Shown here in pieces: positions 9,269 to 20,947 of a DNA stretch of 64,000 bases. Position 1 is the stretch's first letter; each line of letters begins with the position of its first letter. The notes below the pieces were generated by a model. That model was not told the DNA's origin and did no database searches. It worked only from the letters and a program-made list of their open reading frames with translations. Position numbers and translations under genes: made by a program. The DNA comes from Lunularia cruciata (lineage: Eukaryota; Streptophyta; Marchantiopsida; Lunulariales; Lunulariaceae): positions 1,178,001 to 1,242,000 of the forward strand of contig OX419763.1 of assembly GCA_948567375.1 (NCBI GenBank), written 5' to 3'.

Positions 9269-12200
9269 TGTGGTGCCCACATTTTTTGTTTTTTTCTATT
9301 TTGTTAGTGTTTTGAGAAGAAGTAAGCAAGAAAGCCAAATTACAAAGAAAAGAATGGACGGGAGTGTCTTCAAGTAAACCTGAAGAAGTTGACATTGGGT
9401 CCGATGATGGAAGTACTGAGAAGGGAGTACAAACAAACAAGTCCAAAGACCATTGTCTTTGGATTGGGCAGCGATGGCTGGTACAAAGACCATCTAACAA
9501 CCTTTCTACGTGGCCAAAAAGTACACTTCAAGAAATGGCGGAGGCAGAAGAAGCATGTCTTGACAGTGATAGGACATCAACACACAAAAGAAGGGGGAGT
9601 TGATTTTGAAATAAATTGAAGAATGACTGCAATTCAAGGTGATATAAAATTGTGAGTGCACAGGGGAAAATTGAATATGTCAAGAAGATTTCTTGTTCCT
9701 CTGAGTAGTCATCCTGCAGTAATGCATGTCAAGAACCCAATTGAGAGTGAAATTTGCCAAAGTCCAGAAAGGGTTAGAGTGTCTTGTCCAAGAGAGGGAA
9801 TAGTCTTCCAGTGCCAAAGAACAAGAGAGCAGATCATGGCAAAGAAGGTCAAGAACGCCCTTGCAATAAGAAGTTTTGCAATTTGGAGGTTGGATGTCAT
9901 AGCCAAGATAGAGGTCTTGAATAGACTTCATCTTGATTTTTTAGCTTGGATATGGAATTTCAGTTTCCCAAGAGTCATAGTAGAGATAGCTGCCAATAAG
10001 TGTGAGGAAGGCCATGAAGTCAAGGAGAAGAGAGGAAATTCGGCTCAATGGACTGAGTCGGATTGGAGGTTAGTGTTGGGGAAGGAAGCAAGAGAACCGA
10101 TGGGGATAACCTTCTATTGGAAGTGTGATGTTGCAGAGGAGACTGCAAATATATGCAATTTGTTCTTTGCTCCGTGCACAAAAAAGGGGTACAAGGTAGA
10201 GTCCTATTGGGACCCGATTAAATGAAGCATTGTGGGGATGATAATGGCAATGTTCAAACCAAAACAAACAACTTACATGAACATGCAACATGCAGTCTTT
10301 TTCCACCAAATGTTTGTTGGAGTGAAGGTGAATTGTGCAAAGTGTTTCCACCAGCAAATGAGGCAGATGGTTGTCAATTGGAGGACAAATTTGCCTCCAC
10401 ATTATTTTTCACCGTTTGCAGCACATTTCTACTTTGGGTTAAATTTGTTGAGAGCGGAGGAGCGGCATTGCATAGTGTCCCATTTTCATCTTGATTTGAG
10501 ACAAGAAGCGGATGAAGAAGAACAACAATACATGGCACACTTGCAAGCCAATGATGATTGGTTCTTGAGGAATGAGACAACGGGAGATGGAAGAAGTTAT
10601 AAGCCTGAAGACAAAGAAGCAGAATAAACCCAAAGAAGTAGAGTTGTCTCCAATACAAAAGAAGACCCAAAGTCTCATTCTGCGGGGTAAGAAGGCAGTG
10701 AAAGATGAAACTTTGGATAAAGAGTCTGAAACGGAGACGTAGTCTTGAGGAGAAGACTCAGAAGAAGCGGAACTCACATTACAAAGTGAGGAATCTGGAA
10801 GTGAGAGTGAGGGTGAAGACAAAGTTCAACAATCGGCTTAAGCAAAAGTAGATGAAGATTTCCATGTGATGATTGACAGTATAAAGGTAAATGCTTATCC
10901 TTGTGTAGCCCTGGTCATGGAAGAGAAGGGGCCTGAGTGTAAAAAGAATAACCCTGCAGGCCCAAGTTCAGCAGGTAAGGAAGAAGGAAGCTTTGATGTA
11001 GTAGCGCTGAAAGTACGAAGATCAAGACTTTGGAAGAAGGAGCCAGCAGAAGAGGCAAAGTACAAAGATGGGGCCGAAGACAAAGAGCACTTTGGAGGAA
11101 TACAGTATTTATCACATGTTGTAACTCCACTGCTGGGGCTGTTGAAAAAGCACCTGAAGGTCATCCCACAAGATCATGTGAAGGTGAGGAATGAGTTGCA
11201 GGTGGTGAAGTATCTGCTGGCTGAAGTGAATGGATTGCAGGAGCGCGTAACCTAAAGAGATAAGGAAGTTGAAGAGCTTCAGGTGGATACAGTCTTGAGG
11301 AAGAAGACTTTCTAGAAGTTGCAAGAGAGTTTTGAGTCAAGAGGGACAGAAATGCAGCGGCAAGCCAAAGAGTTGAAGGAGCAGGTGATGTTGCTTACCA
11401 ATATGAAAGAGGAGGTAAGAGAAGTGCACATCAAGAGAATTCATGTGAAAGCGATGGCAGCAATGATGGAGCAGGAGTTAGAAAGCTTGAAGAAGACCAC
11501 AGCCAGGAAAGATCAAGCATGGTAGAGAGAGTTGGCGGTCAGACAAGAAGAACAAGAAAGACTGAGAGAGTTGGTGCAAAGTGTTGAGTTACAGAGTTCT
11601 CAGTATATAGAGGAGAAAAAGATGCTTGCTGCTGAGTACAAAGATGAGTCGAAGATGTACCAGGAGGAGTTGAAAGCAAAACGATCTAGTGGGTATGCAT
11701 TGGATGTCAATAGGAGCGTTGTGAGAAATTTGAGAGCTATGCTATGCACTGAGGCTAAAGGAAGATTGGAAGAAGGAAGATTACACAAATTAAAGTTGCA
11801 TGTGTAGGAAACTTGGAAGAGGAGAGCTAAAGATGTTGATATGAACACTCTACTAATCCAATTAAGGGAGTGAGTAGATAGAAGATGTTAGAAGTAGGAG
11901 ACAATGTGAGTCTCAGATTAGATTTAGTGAATTCAAAGTAAGAGAGAATTAGGAGTAGTGTGACGGAGGAGAAAAAGTCAGATGTTGTAGAAGTAGGAAT
12001 TCAAGTGTCTTTGGACTTGTCATTGGAGACTTTAGAGAAGAGTGGGTTGCAAGATAAAGAGATAAAAAGATTACCCATGACCTCATTTGTAGTTCCTAGA
12101 GAAGAGGTAGTAGAAATAGTGAAGGAATTAGTGGAGTCAGATATACCCAAAGAAGGAGAAGTGATAGGAAGATCATTGGGTTTGGAAGCAAATGAAGTGA

Positions 12201-13017
12201 TTGACATCGGATTGGAGTAGAAATAGATTGAGATTTGAAGAGGCAGATATGAAGAGGTGCATTATCATTTTGGATCTGCAGGTTTGTAGAGTTGTTGTAG
12301 AATCATATTTTTGTTAGTTAATTGTTGATTGCTCTACTATTTAAAGGAGGCATTCATAGTAAAATGTTATTCAATATTCATATTTCTGAAGATAGATAAA
12401 GCAAAGTGCTAATTTTAGTGCTTGTATCTTGAGCTTAATTCCAAGTATCAACTTTGTGTGTGTGTTTGTGAGTGTGTGGAGAATGTGGAAGTGCAAGTCA
12501 GTGTGCTTGTTAGATGTTGGATCCTACAACCTTGAACTTCATTTTGTGTGTTTGATCTTGAGTGAAGTGCAATCAAAGCAATACCTTGACAGATCTGAGA
12601 GGAATTGTAGTGTTGGTAGTATTCTACATTTGTGAGTGCAGCATTGAGTTGATGTGAAGCAATTTTGATCAAGGAAGTTGTGCCTTTAGTGGAGAGGTGG
12701 AACAAAATTTTGAGGCAAAGTAGTTTTGTAGTGAAGTGCCATTTTTGGGAGAATCTGAATCATCACAATCAAGATTTGTTTGGACAGAATTTGCTATGTT
12801 GTGATTATGGGTATGTGTATTCATGACAAGTTGTCAAGATTGTGAGCTTGTTACTCTCCTCTCGGTGTAGTTTCTACCTGAGAGATTAAAGAAGAACCCA
12901 AGAAAAACTACATTGTTATTGTTTGTCTTGTATTTGACCAATTCTGAATTGTATCTCTGTGGGAACAAACTTTACTTACCTGATTATTGCAAAAGTGATA
13001 TTTGTTGGATTGTCACA
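9269..13017 (+). repeat. LTR C, long type (3749 bp), 5' LTR of element C
   Basis: It begins TGTGGTGCCCACATTTTTTG at 9269 and ends TTGGATTGTCACA at 13017, followed directly by a PBS, so it is a complete 5' LTR. U3 is 9269-9640; the TATA-like GATATAAAAT is at 9641-9650; the LTR-ORF relic spans 9677-12220; the P2 box CTATTTAAAG is at 12347-12356; the last 660 bp are the conserved non-coding 3' part found in all copies. Confidence 0.92.
9677..12220 (+). pseudogene. LTR-ORF relic in LTR C (about 848 codons)
   Basis: Unrecognised protein. The ATG at 9677 gives MSRRFLVPLSSHP; the first 183 codons to 10225 are open. They include WRLDVIAKIEVLNRLHL, FLAWIWNFSF and NSAQWTESDWRLVLGKEA. A further open run, about 10232-10627, has FHQMFVGVKVNCAKCFHQQM and HFYFGLNLLRAEERH. 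The acidic linker is at about 10690-10860. Lys/Glu-rich coiled coil fills 11100-11810 (QVVKYLLAEVNGLQERVT; LMEQELESLKKT-type heptads). The C-terminal module at 11975-12220 has VGIQVSLDLSLETLEKSG and ends DIGLE. Several stops read TAA or TAG where copy P has CAA or CAG, consistent with C-to-T decay. Confidence 0.78.
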
Positions 13018-13024
13018 TGATTTT

Positions 13025-13042
13025 TGGTGCCATTGCTGGGGA
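13025..13042 (+). other. Primer-binding site of element C
   Basis: TGGTGCCATTGCTGGGGA lies seven bases after the end of LTR C. It is a decayed form of the Tat/Athila-type PBS and aligns with the site in element A. Confidence 0.8.
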
Positions 13043-13105
13043 TACAAAACTTGGAAGTGGAAGAACACGAAGCCTATCTCAAAATTGGGTGTCAAAGCAA
13101 TATGA

Positions 13106-14960
13106 ATGTCTGCATTGAAAGAACAACGGGAAGAGAGAGTTTGAAGATGAATGTTGCATTATGAAGAAGAAGAACACCTGAAGATCCAATCCACTTTTGA
13201 TAAAGCCGACTAGGAGGCGTTTGACTTGCAACTTCTTTGCAAAGTTCAAGAAGCTTTGCAAGAACTCGAACAAAAGAAACACAAAGGTAGGTGGCAAGGC
13301 TACTTCTCGTCCCCCTCTTCCAAAAAAAGAAAGACTCGAGCGGGCAGACATATTCATTATGACTCAGTACACCGACTTGCCCTAAAGTTGTAAAGGAAGT
13401 CAAATTTGTCAAGAAGTTTGTTTGCAAAAAGATAGCACAAACACTTATGGAAGAAGAGTGTCAACATCTTCTATGCACAATTCCTCAATTATCTCGAATG
13501 AATTTTGAAGAACACTTGGGAGGTGTTGAACCTCTTGCTTCTATTTGGGTTGAAGTCGACACAAACAGAGAAGAAGAAATTGTCAAAGAAGTCCCCACTT
13601 TGAACTTGACTGGTTAGAATCATTGGGCTGCCAACACAGCATCCATACCAAGCAGCTCCTCGGGCCTATCAAGTTCAAATTTACCACAACCAATCCCACC
13701 AAATCAAACGATGACTTTGTTGCTTGTCACCCAACACGCCTATCAGAAGTATAAGGGGACCAAACAAGACAAAGATCTGATGAATTTATCTCCTTTTCCA
13801 ACAAGGAACATGACTCTGCAGATTGTTTGCAAATTTTTCCAAGTCTGCTCCGAAAGAAAGCTCGGAGCTAGTACACCCATGTAACCTAGAAGGGGTTCAC
13901 ACCAACCGATTGGGCAGACTTGTGAAATGGCTTCTTGGAACAATTCCAAGAAGTTGATTATGATACAAGTGTCTTTGCGGCACTCAATGATTTGGACCAA
14001 GGGAAGAAGGAAAGGTTGAGAGATTACTCCCAGCGGTTTATGGCCCTATTGAACCGAGTTCTGAAACAATGAGGTGTGGTGGGTTTCCCTGATGCCCAAG
14101 TCATTACCTGGTTTCTTGGCGGACTTTCACCGGAGATTTGTATCTTTGCCAAGGAGAGGAATGTAACTTCCTTGGACAAAGTCCTCAAACATGTTGCCCA
14201 ATATGAGGCGGCTCACTCTCACTCATCCAGCAACCAAAGAAATCAGGGGAAGAAAGGCAAGAAGCCTAGAAGGAGAGCTTCTCGCAGCACATCCCCTTCT
14301 TTGGAGGAATCCTCCACATCTTTGAGTTCTTCAGAATCCAAAGAAGAATCAAATCCGAGACGAATACAAAGACACAGAAAAAAGAAACCAGTAACACCAC
14401 CAGCAAAGAATATACCTAAGGCGGATCAGAAGCTAGAGACTCTTATTAAAGACTTTGCGGATTTCAAGATCCAGATGACTGGAGCCACGGACCAAAGAAA
14501 GCCTCTATCATTTGGCCAACCAAATGTCTGGTGCACTCCATGTGGTAAATCTGGCCATGCAAATATGGAGTGTTTGACCTGCACTGCATTTCCAATGCAA
14601 CAAATTGATTGAGTTCCCAGTTGGGACCACAGTGAGGAAGATGAGGTTGTGTACCAAACCCAAAGGTGCAGCCTCAGGCAAGCACATCGTATCAAGGTCC
14701 GGGGTATGGACCAAGGGAGTATAACAATAATGCTCTCCTATGAAGACCACCAATGGGCGGCCAAAATAGGCCTCAAAATGTTGCACCAGGTGCTTGCTAT
14801 AATTGTGGCTCGATGGGACATTGGTCTCCATATTCTCTGGGGCCAAAATGGAAAATTGGGTATGTTCTACTTTGTGAAAATTGTAAAGGATCAAGGCATA
14901 CGGGAAACCAGTGCCCGCAACCACCATTGAAGAATTTGGATCTCTTGAACTGGATGCGGA
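13106..14960 (+). pseudogene. gag: gag of element C, degraded
   Basis: The start MSALKEQREE aligns with gag of element A and ends at the same relative TAA (13391-13393). The main Gag frame then runs in -1 phase (PKVVKEVKFVKKF). Capsid-like sequence includes LLLVTQHAYQKYKG at about 13730 and FPDAQVITWFLGGLSPE at about 14085, then a basic/Ser-rich linker. Knuckle 1 is at 14532-14573 (CTPCGKSGHANMEC), knuckle 2 at 14795-14836 (its last Cys is now Ser) and knuckle 3 at 14873-14914. Multiple stops and frameshifts. The precise Gag-protease boundary cannot be set; 14960 is the point just before the protease domain. Confidence 0.85.
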
Positions 14961-16019
14961 TATCACAAGCTGCATGATCACATTCATACCCATTGATTCA
15001 GGGTCGGGCGTGAATGTCATGACATAACACACTGCCCATTGATTGGGGTATACAATGTTTGAACCAACACCCCAAATTTTGAAATTTGTGGATCAAACCA
15101 AGAGACAGCCTTTGGGCATGCTGTCAAACATTACCACGATCATTTGAGGGGTGCCCTTTAAATTAAATTACATTGTGTTACGACCTGTGACAAAAATTGG
15201 CTACCCTCTCTTGATTGGAAGACCCTAGCTGTACACTGTCCAGGTTATTGTGGATTGGCACCAGCAAAAGTTACGGTTTAAGTACATTTTGTCCAAAGAT
15301 CAGAAGCTGGTGACCGTGAGTTGGACAAAGGTTCCTCATCTCAGAGAAAAAAACTTTGTCAAAAGACAAAGATGAATCCAAAGATTCATCATCTTTGTCT
15401 TCAAAAGACGAAGTCCAAGTCAATTACTTGGAATACTACAATGTAGAGGTCGAAGATGAAGACCCATGCGACATTGCCTCGGGTGAACACAACTTGGAGG
15501 AAGGAGGTTTGATTGCAGTACGTCTTGGATTGAGCCGGGTAAGCCATGTGGAAAGATGCATCAACCTCAATGACTGTCAAGATGTTGTCTTGACTGAAGG
15601 AAAAATTTTGAAGACAGTCACTCCGGAGGAGTGGCAAATACACTATCCTATTTATAGAATTCTAGGATGTATTCACCTGGTTAATTGATCAAATGCCGGG
15701 TATTCCATGAGAATTTGGAGAACACCGGATTGATCTGGTTGAAGGTGCAGTTCAGCAAAGACAATACCGCTTGAACCCAAAGTACTCCCTCTTGGTGAAA
15801 GACAAAATCAACAAGTACTTAGGGGCTGGAATAATTTTTCCTGTCTTAAGCAGTGAATGGCTCTCCCCCATTGTCATTGTCACAAAGAAGAAAATGGGAA
15901 ACATTCGAGTGTGCTAAGATTTTTGCAAGTTGAACGTAGTGACGAGGAAGGATCATCATCCTTTACTTTTTATTGATACAATTTGGACCAAGTAGCTAGT
16001 CATCCTTGTTATAGCTTTC
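14961..16019 (+). pseudogene. pol: protease and start of reverse transcriptase of element C, cut by LTR D
   Basis: The aspartic protease motif IDSGSGVNVMT has its catalytic Asp at 14995-14997, and the C-terminal flap-side motif YPLLIGRP is near 15201. A charged linker covers 15350-15660 (EEGGLIAVRLGLSRV). RT begins near 15700 with RIDLVEGAV, YRLNPKYSLLVKDKINKYLG, SEWLSPIVIVTKKKMGNIRV and RKDHHPLPFIDTI. It stops at CYSFL (16019), where LTR D enters in the opposite orientation. The catalytic DD box and all downstream pol are missing here. Stops at about 15026, 15688 and 15917. Confidence 0.85.
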
Positions 16020-16821
16020 TGTGTCAACCTGGCAAATATCACTTTTGTGGTAATCGGGTAAGTAAAGTTTGTTCCCATAGAGATACGAGTCAGAATTGGT
16101 CAAATACGAAGCAAAGTAACAATTTCAATTCTTCTTGGTTGCATCTTTAATCTCTCAGGTAGAAACCACACTGAGAAGAGAGTAACAAGCATTGACTTGC
16201 AGTCTTGTCACAAAGTAACACTCCTTAATCACAAATCCATCAAATCTTTCCAAACAATCTTGATTGTGATGATTCAAGCTCTCCCAAAAATGGCACTTCA
16301 CTGCAAAATGACTTTGCCTCAGAATTGTGTTCCATCTCTCCACTGAAGGCACAACTTCCTCGATCGAAATTGCTTCACATCAACCTCACACTACACTCAC
16401 AAATGCAAAATACTACCAACACTACAATGCCTCTCAGATCTGTCAAGGCATTGCTTTGATTGCACTTCACTCAGGATCAAACACACAAAATGAAGAGCAA
16501 GGCTGTGGAATCCAACATCCAACAAACACACTGACTTGCACTTTGGATTTCTTCAAACACTCACAAACACAATTGCAAAGTTGATACTTGGAATCAAGCT
16601 CAAGCGACGAGCACTGCTTCACAGCACTTCGCTTTATCTATTCTTAGAAATTATGAGCATTGAACAACATGATACTGTGAATGCCACTCTTAAATAGTGA
16701 ACAAATTGACAGTTCTAACAACTATACCATTCTACAACAACTGTTCTAACCTGCAGATCCGAAATGACAATGCATATCTTCATATCTGCCCCTTCAAATC
16801 TCAAATCGGTTTCTACTACTA

Positions 16822-17497
16822 TTTTTTAATCTCAGAACTCATGTAGATAGGAAGATATTGGAGGTGGAAGACAATATCCAATTCGATAAGATTTAGTTAA
16901 GTTAGAGATAGATAAACTTTGGAAGGATGTAAGAGCAAAGCCCGAGGTAGATGAGATAGGAGTACAAATATCTTTGGATTTGCCATTGGAGATATTCCCA
17001 TCATGGGTAATCTATATACATCTTCTCTCTATGACCCAGAGGGAGAAGATGTATGTAGATTATCCATGATGGGAATTATAGATCAGGAAGAAGAAGTAGT
17101 AGAATTGGTAGAAGACTTGTTAGTTGTAAAACCCGAGGATAGAGTAGTATGTGAGGTTACTTCAGGATTGGAAGCCAAGGAAGAAGTGGATATTGGATTG
17201 GAGTAGTAATAATTTTGAGATTTGAAGAGGTAGATCTAAAGACGTGCATTGTCATTTTGGATCCGTAGGTTAGAAGAGTTGTTGTAGAACGGTATATTAG
17301 TTAGATAATTTTTGATTGCTTTACTATTTAAAGTTAGTATTCACAGTATGTTGTTGTTCAGTGCTCATAATTTTGAGAATAGATAAAGCAAAGTGTTGTA
17401 AAGCACCGCTTGTTGCTTGAGCTTAAATCCGAGTATCAACTTTTGTTTGTGAGTGTTTGGAGAATTCTGAAGTGCAAGTAAATGTGCTTGTTGGCTT
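16822..17497 (+). repeat. Inverted block inside LTR D
   Basis: On the plus strand this reads from the LTR-ORF C-terminal part (LDLPLEIF-like near 16975; DIGLE and stop near 17207) through the P2 region into the non-coding 3' part, flanked on both sides by minus-oriented LTR. Both junctions are abrupt. The right one joins GTGCTTGTTGG to CTTATCTCTCAGGTAG of the opposite strand. It looks like an inverted duplication, because the same LTR zone also occurs in minus orientation at 16020-16815. Confidence 0.75.
16994..17076. repeat. Imperfect hairpin, 36-bp arms with 11-bp loop
   Basis: Arm 16994-17029 is the reverse complement of 17041-17076 at 33 of 36 positions; the loop is TATGACCCAGA. In other LTR copies this place holds a single, non-inverted stretch encoding the C-terminal module, so one arm was added as a local inverted copy within the inverted block of LTR D. 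Confidence 0.85.
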
Positions 17498-19223
17498 ATC
17501 TCTCAGGTAGAAACCACACCCAAAAGAGAGTGACAACCACTGACTCCTAGTCTCATCACCAACATCCCTCTCATAATCAAAACTCCATCAAATTTTGTCC
17601 AAATAAATCTTGAAAAAAATCTTGATTGAAAAATCTGATGATTTAGATTCTCCCAAAGATGGCTACTTCACTATAAAAATGACTTTGCCTCATAATTGTG
17701 TTCTATCCCTCTACTAAAGGCACAACTTCCTTGATCAAAATTGTTTCACATCAAACTCACGCTGCACTCACAAATGTAGAATACTACCAAACTCTCAAAT
17801 CTGTCAAGGCATTGCTTTGATTACACTTCACTTAGCTTTGATCAAACACACAAAAAGGAGATCAGCATTGTGGAATCCAACATCCAACAAACATACTGAC
17901 TTGAATTCTCCACACGCTCACAAACACAAACACAAACTTGATACTTAGAATTAAGCTCAAATGGCAAGCACTAAGATACAACACTTTGCTTTATCTATCT
18001 TCAAAAATATGAATAATTGACAACAACACACTTCAAATACCTCCTTTAAATAGACAAAGCACTTTGATAGTATCTAACAAATATATTGTTGTACAAGCAC
18101 CCTACAAACCTATAGATCCAAAATGATAGACCACCAGCTCTTCATATTTGCCTCTTCATATCTCAAATTTTATTACTACTCTGATCCAATGTCAACCTCA
18201 ATTTTGGCTTCCAAACGCAACGTAACTCCTAACACTTCTCCCTCTTTGAGTCTCTCTTTTTCTACTAGTGCCTTCACTAATTCTACTCTTCACTCTGAAC
18301 TACAATTGTAGACTTGGATATTCTATCTATCTCCTTATCTTTTGACCCACTCTTCTTTAATGTCTTAGGTAGCTCACCCGAAGACACCTACACTCCTACT
18401 TCTACAACTTTGGACTTCTTCTCCTCCATCACACTACTAAGTTTCTCTAGCTCAAAGTTCACTAAATATAAATTGAGACACACATTTTCTCCTACTTCAA
18501 TCATCTTCCTATCTACTCAATCTCTTAAGCAAATCAACCGATTGTTCATATCTGCATCCTTTGCCTTCCTCTTCAAGTTTCTACACAAGCAACTTCCATT
18601 CAGCCTCGCTTCCTCTAGCTTCCCCTCCACTTTTGTACTCAACATTTCTCTCATTCAACAACAACAACTTTTCCTACCAACTCTAATGCATACTCTCAAG
18701 AACATTCCACCTTCAACTCTTCTCTATACATCTCCAACTCATCTTTGTACTTGACTACTAGCATCCACTTCTCCTCTACATACTAAGAAATTTGACTCTC
18801 AGCACTTCTTACTAGACTTCTTAATCTTTCTTCCTCTTGGTGTCAAAATGCTAACTGCCTCCGCCATGCTTGATCTTTCTCTACCACACTCTTCTTCAAG
18901 CTCTCTAACTCGTGCTCCATCACAGCCGCCATTGCCTTCACATGTATGCCTTCAATATAAGCTTTGCTTACTTCACCTTTCATCTACTCGATCACCACCT
19001 TCTGCTCATTCAACTCTTTGGCTTGACAGTTCATCTCTCTTCCACACCTATCAAAACTCTCTTGCAAATTCTCTAAAGTCTTCTTTTTTAGGACTACATC
19101 CACCCAAAGTTCTTCAGCTTCTTCTTCCCTTTGGGTTACTCTCTCCTTCAATTCTCTTGCTTCTTCAATCAGATACTTCATTACTTTGCAACTCATTGTT
19201 CACCTTCACATGATTTTCTTGTA

Positions 19224-19246
19224 TCTTCTTCTTCTTCTTCTTCTTC

Positions 19247-19275
<29 letters not shown>
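19224..19275. repeat. TTC/AAT microsatellite
   Basis: About seven TTC units run straight into about nine AAT units, inside the coiled-coil part of LTR-ORF D. Other LTR copies lack it, so it grew after insertion. Confidence 0.9.
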
Positions 19276-19277
<2 letters not shown>

Positions 19278-20566
19278 TCAATGAAGCCATGATTTTTGAC
19301 AAGTACACCACCCCATCAAAGTCTTTGTCTTGATCTTTGTACTTGGCTTCCATTGGTGCTTCTTCAATAGGGCACTTACACCAAAGTCAAGATCTTCATA
19401 CCTTCAACATTACTTCTTTTGAGCTTGCTTTTTCTTCCTTCTCTCAGCTCAGACCTGTAGCTGCAACTTGTAGTAACCTCTTTGACCTCACTCCCTTCTG
19501 GACTACCATCTGTGGCTGTTCATCAAACAGGTATAGGTAACTTCAAACAAGAGGCATCTCCTCCTTACATATGATCAATTGCCACATGGAATTCCACATC
19601 ATCTTTTCCCTTCCTTGCATCAATTGATTGTTGAGCTTCTTCTTCACCTTCACTCTCACTGCCATACTCCTTGCCCTGCAATGTGAGTTCATCTTCTTTG
19701 GAGTCTTCTCTCTTTGACTCTGTCTTTGTTTCAGACTTTGTTCCCAAAGAATTGTCCCTCATAGCCTCCTTACCTTGTAGGTTTAGTCTTTGTGTCTTTC
19801 ATTGTAGAAAGGGTAATACTTCTCCTTTGGGTTTAGTCTACTTCTTCATCTTTGGACTTCTACCTTCCACCATCTTCCTTTGTCCCACCCCGGTGAAACG
19901 ATTGTTGCTTGACTGCAATTGCAAAATGTATCGTTGCTCCTCTTCATCCGCTTCATGTCAAAGATTAGGATGGAAATGCAAAACCATCCAATGCTTCTCC
20001 TCCATTGACAATAGATTTAACCCGAGGTAGAAACATGTGGCAAACAATACAAAGTAGTGTGGTGGCAAATTTGTCCTCCAGTTGACAATCATTTGCCTCG
20101 TTCTTTGATGGAAGCACTTTGCCTAGTTCACCTTCTCTCCTGCATTTGGTGGAAGAAGACCACTTACTGCATATTCACATATGTTGTTTGCTCTAGATTG
20201 AACATTGCCATGAGTGCTTTCACAATGCTGTGTTTAAATGGTCCCAATAGGACTCCACTTTGTAGCCATTCTTGGTCTATGGAACAAAGAATGAATTCCT
20301 GATTTTTGTGGTCTCTTCTGTATATTCACACTTTTGATAGAAGGTGACTTTGGTTGAATCTCCTGCTTCTTTTCCCAAGACTAACTTCCAATCTGACTGA
20401 GTCCATCAAGCTGGATTTCTTCTCTTCCCCATTACTTTGGGGCCTTCCTCACAATTACTAGTAGCTATCTCTGCCATGAAACTTGGAAAATTAACATTCT
20501 AGTTCCAAGCCAAAAAGGTAATATGAAGTCTGCTCAAGACTTAAATTCTAGCTTCCACATCTAATT

Positions 20567-20590
20567 TTATTAATAATTAATTATTAATAA
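20567..20590. repeat. Perfect 24-bp AT palindrome
   Basis: The 24 bases are their own reverse complement (half-site TTATTAATAATT). They sit in an AT-rich stretch near the N-terminal part of LTR-ORF D and are absent from the matching place in LTR C (about 9870). Confidence 0.9.
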
Positions 20591-20947
20591 TAATAATTCT
20601 AACGCCACATTTTCAATTCGACAGAATTGAAAAACTCCTCACTACAAGGGCATTCTTACCCTTCTTTTACTGCCATTATTTGCTCACGACTTCTTTGGCG
20701 TTGGAAGATTATCCTTTCTCTTAGATGCAACACTTTAACCCCTTCTGGACTTTGAAAAATTTCACTCTCAATCAGCTTCGTGACTCACATTCCTATAGGA
20801 CAACTCTTTAGAGGAACAAGATACCGTCTTCACATGTCCAATTTCCCTTGGTGCAGTGTTAATTTTATAGCACTTCAAGGTATAGTCATTCTTCAGTCAA
20901 TTTTGAAATCAACTCACTTCTTTTGCATGTTTGGTTCTTGTAACTCT

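Larger units (their letters stand above)
18176..20835 (-). pseudogene. LTR-ORF relic in LTR D
   Basis: Unrecognised protein, same plan as the other copies. The ATG at 20835 is placed by alignment with LTR C; the stop after DIGSE is at 18176. N-terminal domain pieces are visible in reverse at about 20400 and 20050-20120. The acidic linker encodes KEDELTLQGKEYGSESEGEE (about 19700-19640). The coiled coil (about 19196-18480) contains VMKYLIEEARELKERVTQRE. A TTC/AAT microsatellite at 19224-19275 adds runs of Leu and Lys within the coil. Many stops and frameshifts. Confidence 0.7.

Noticed and set aside
18843..19213. Ser/Leu/Pro-rich frames antisense to the coiled coil, here and in other LTRs
   Set aside because: They are complements of Glu/Lys-rich codons and have no conserved start, stop or motif between copies.
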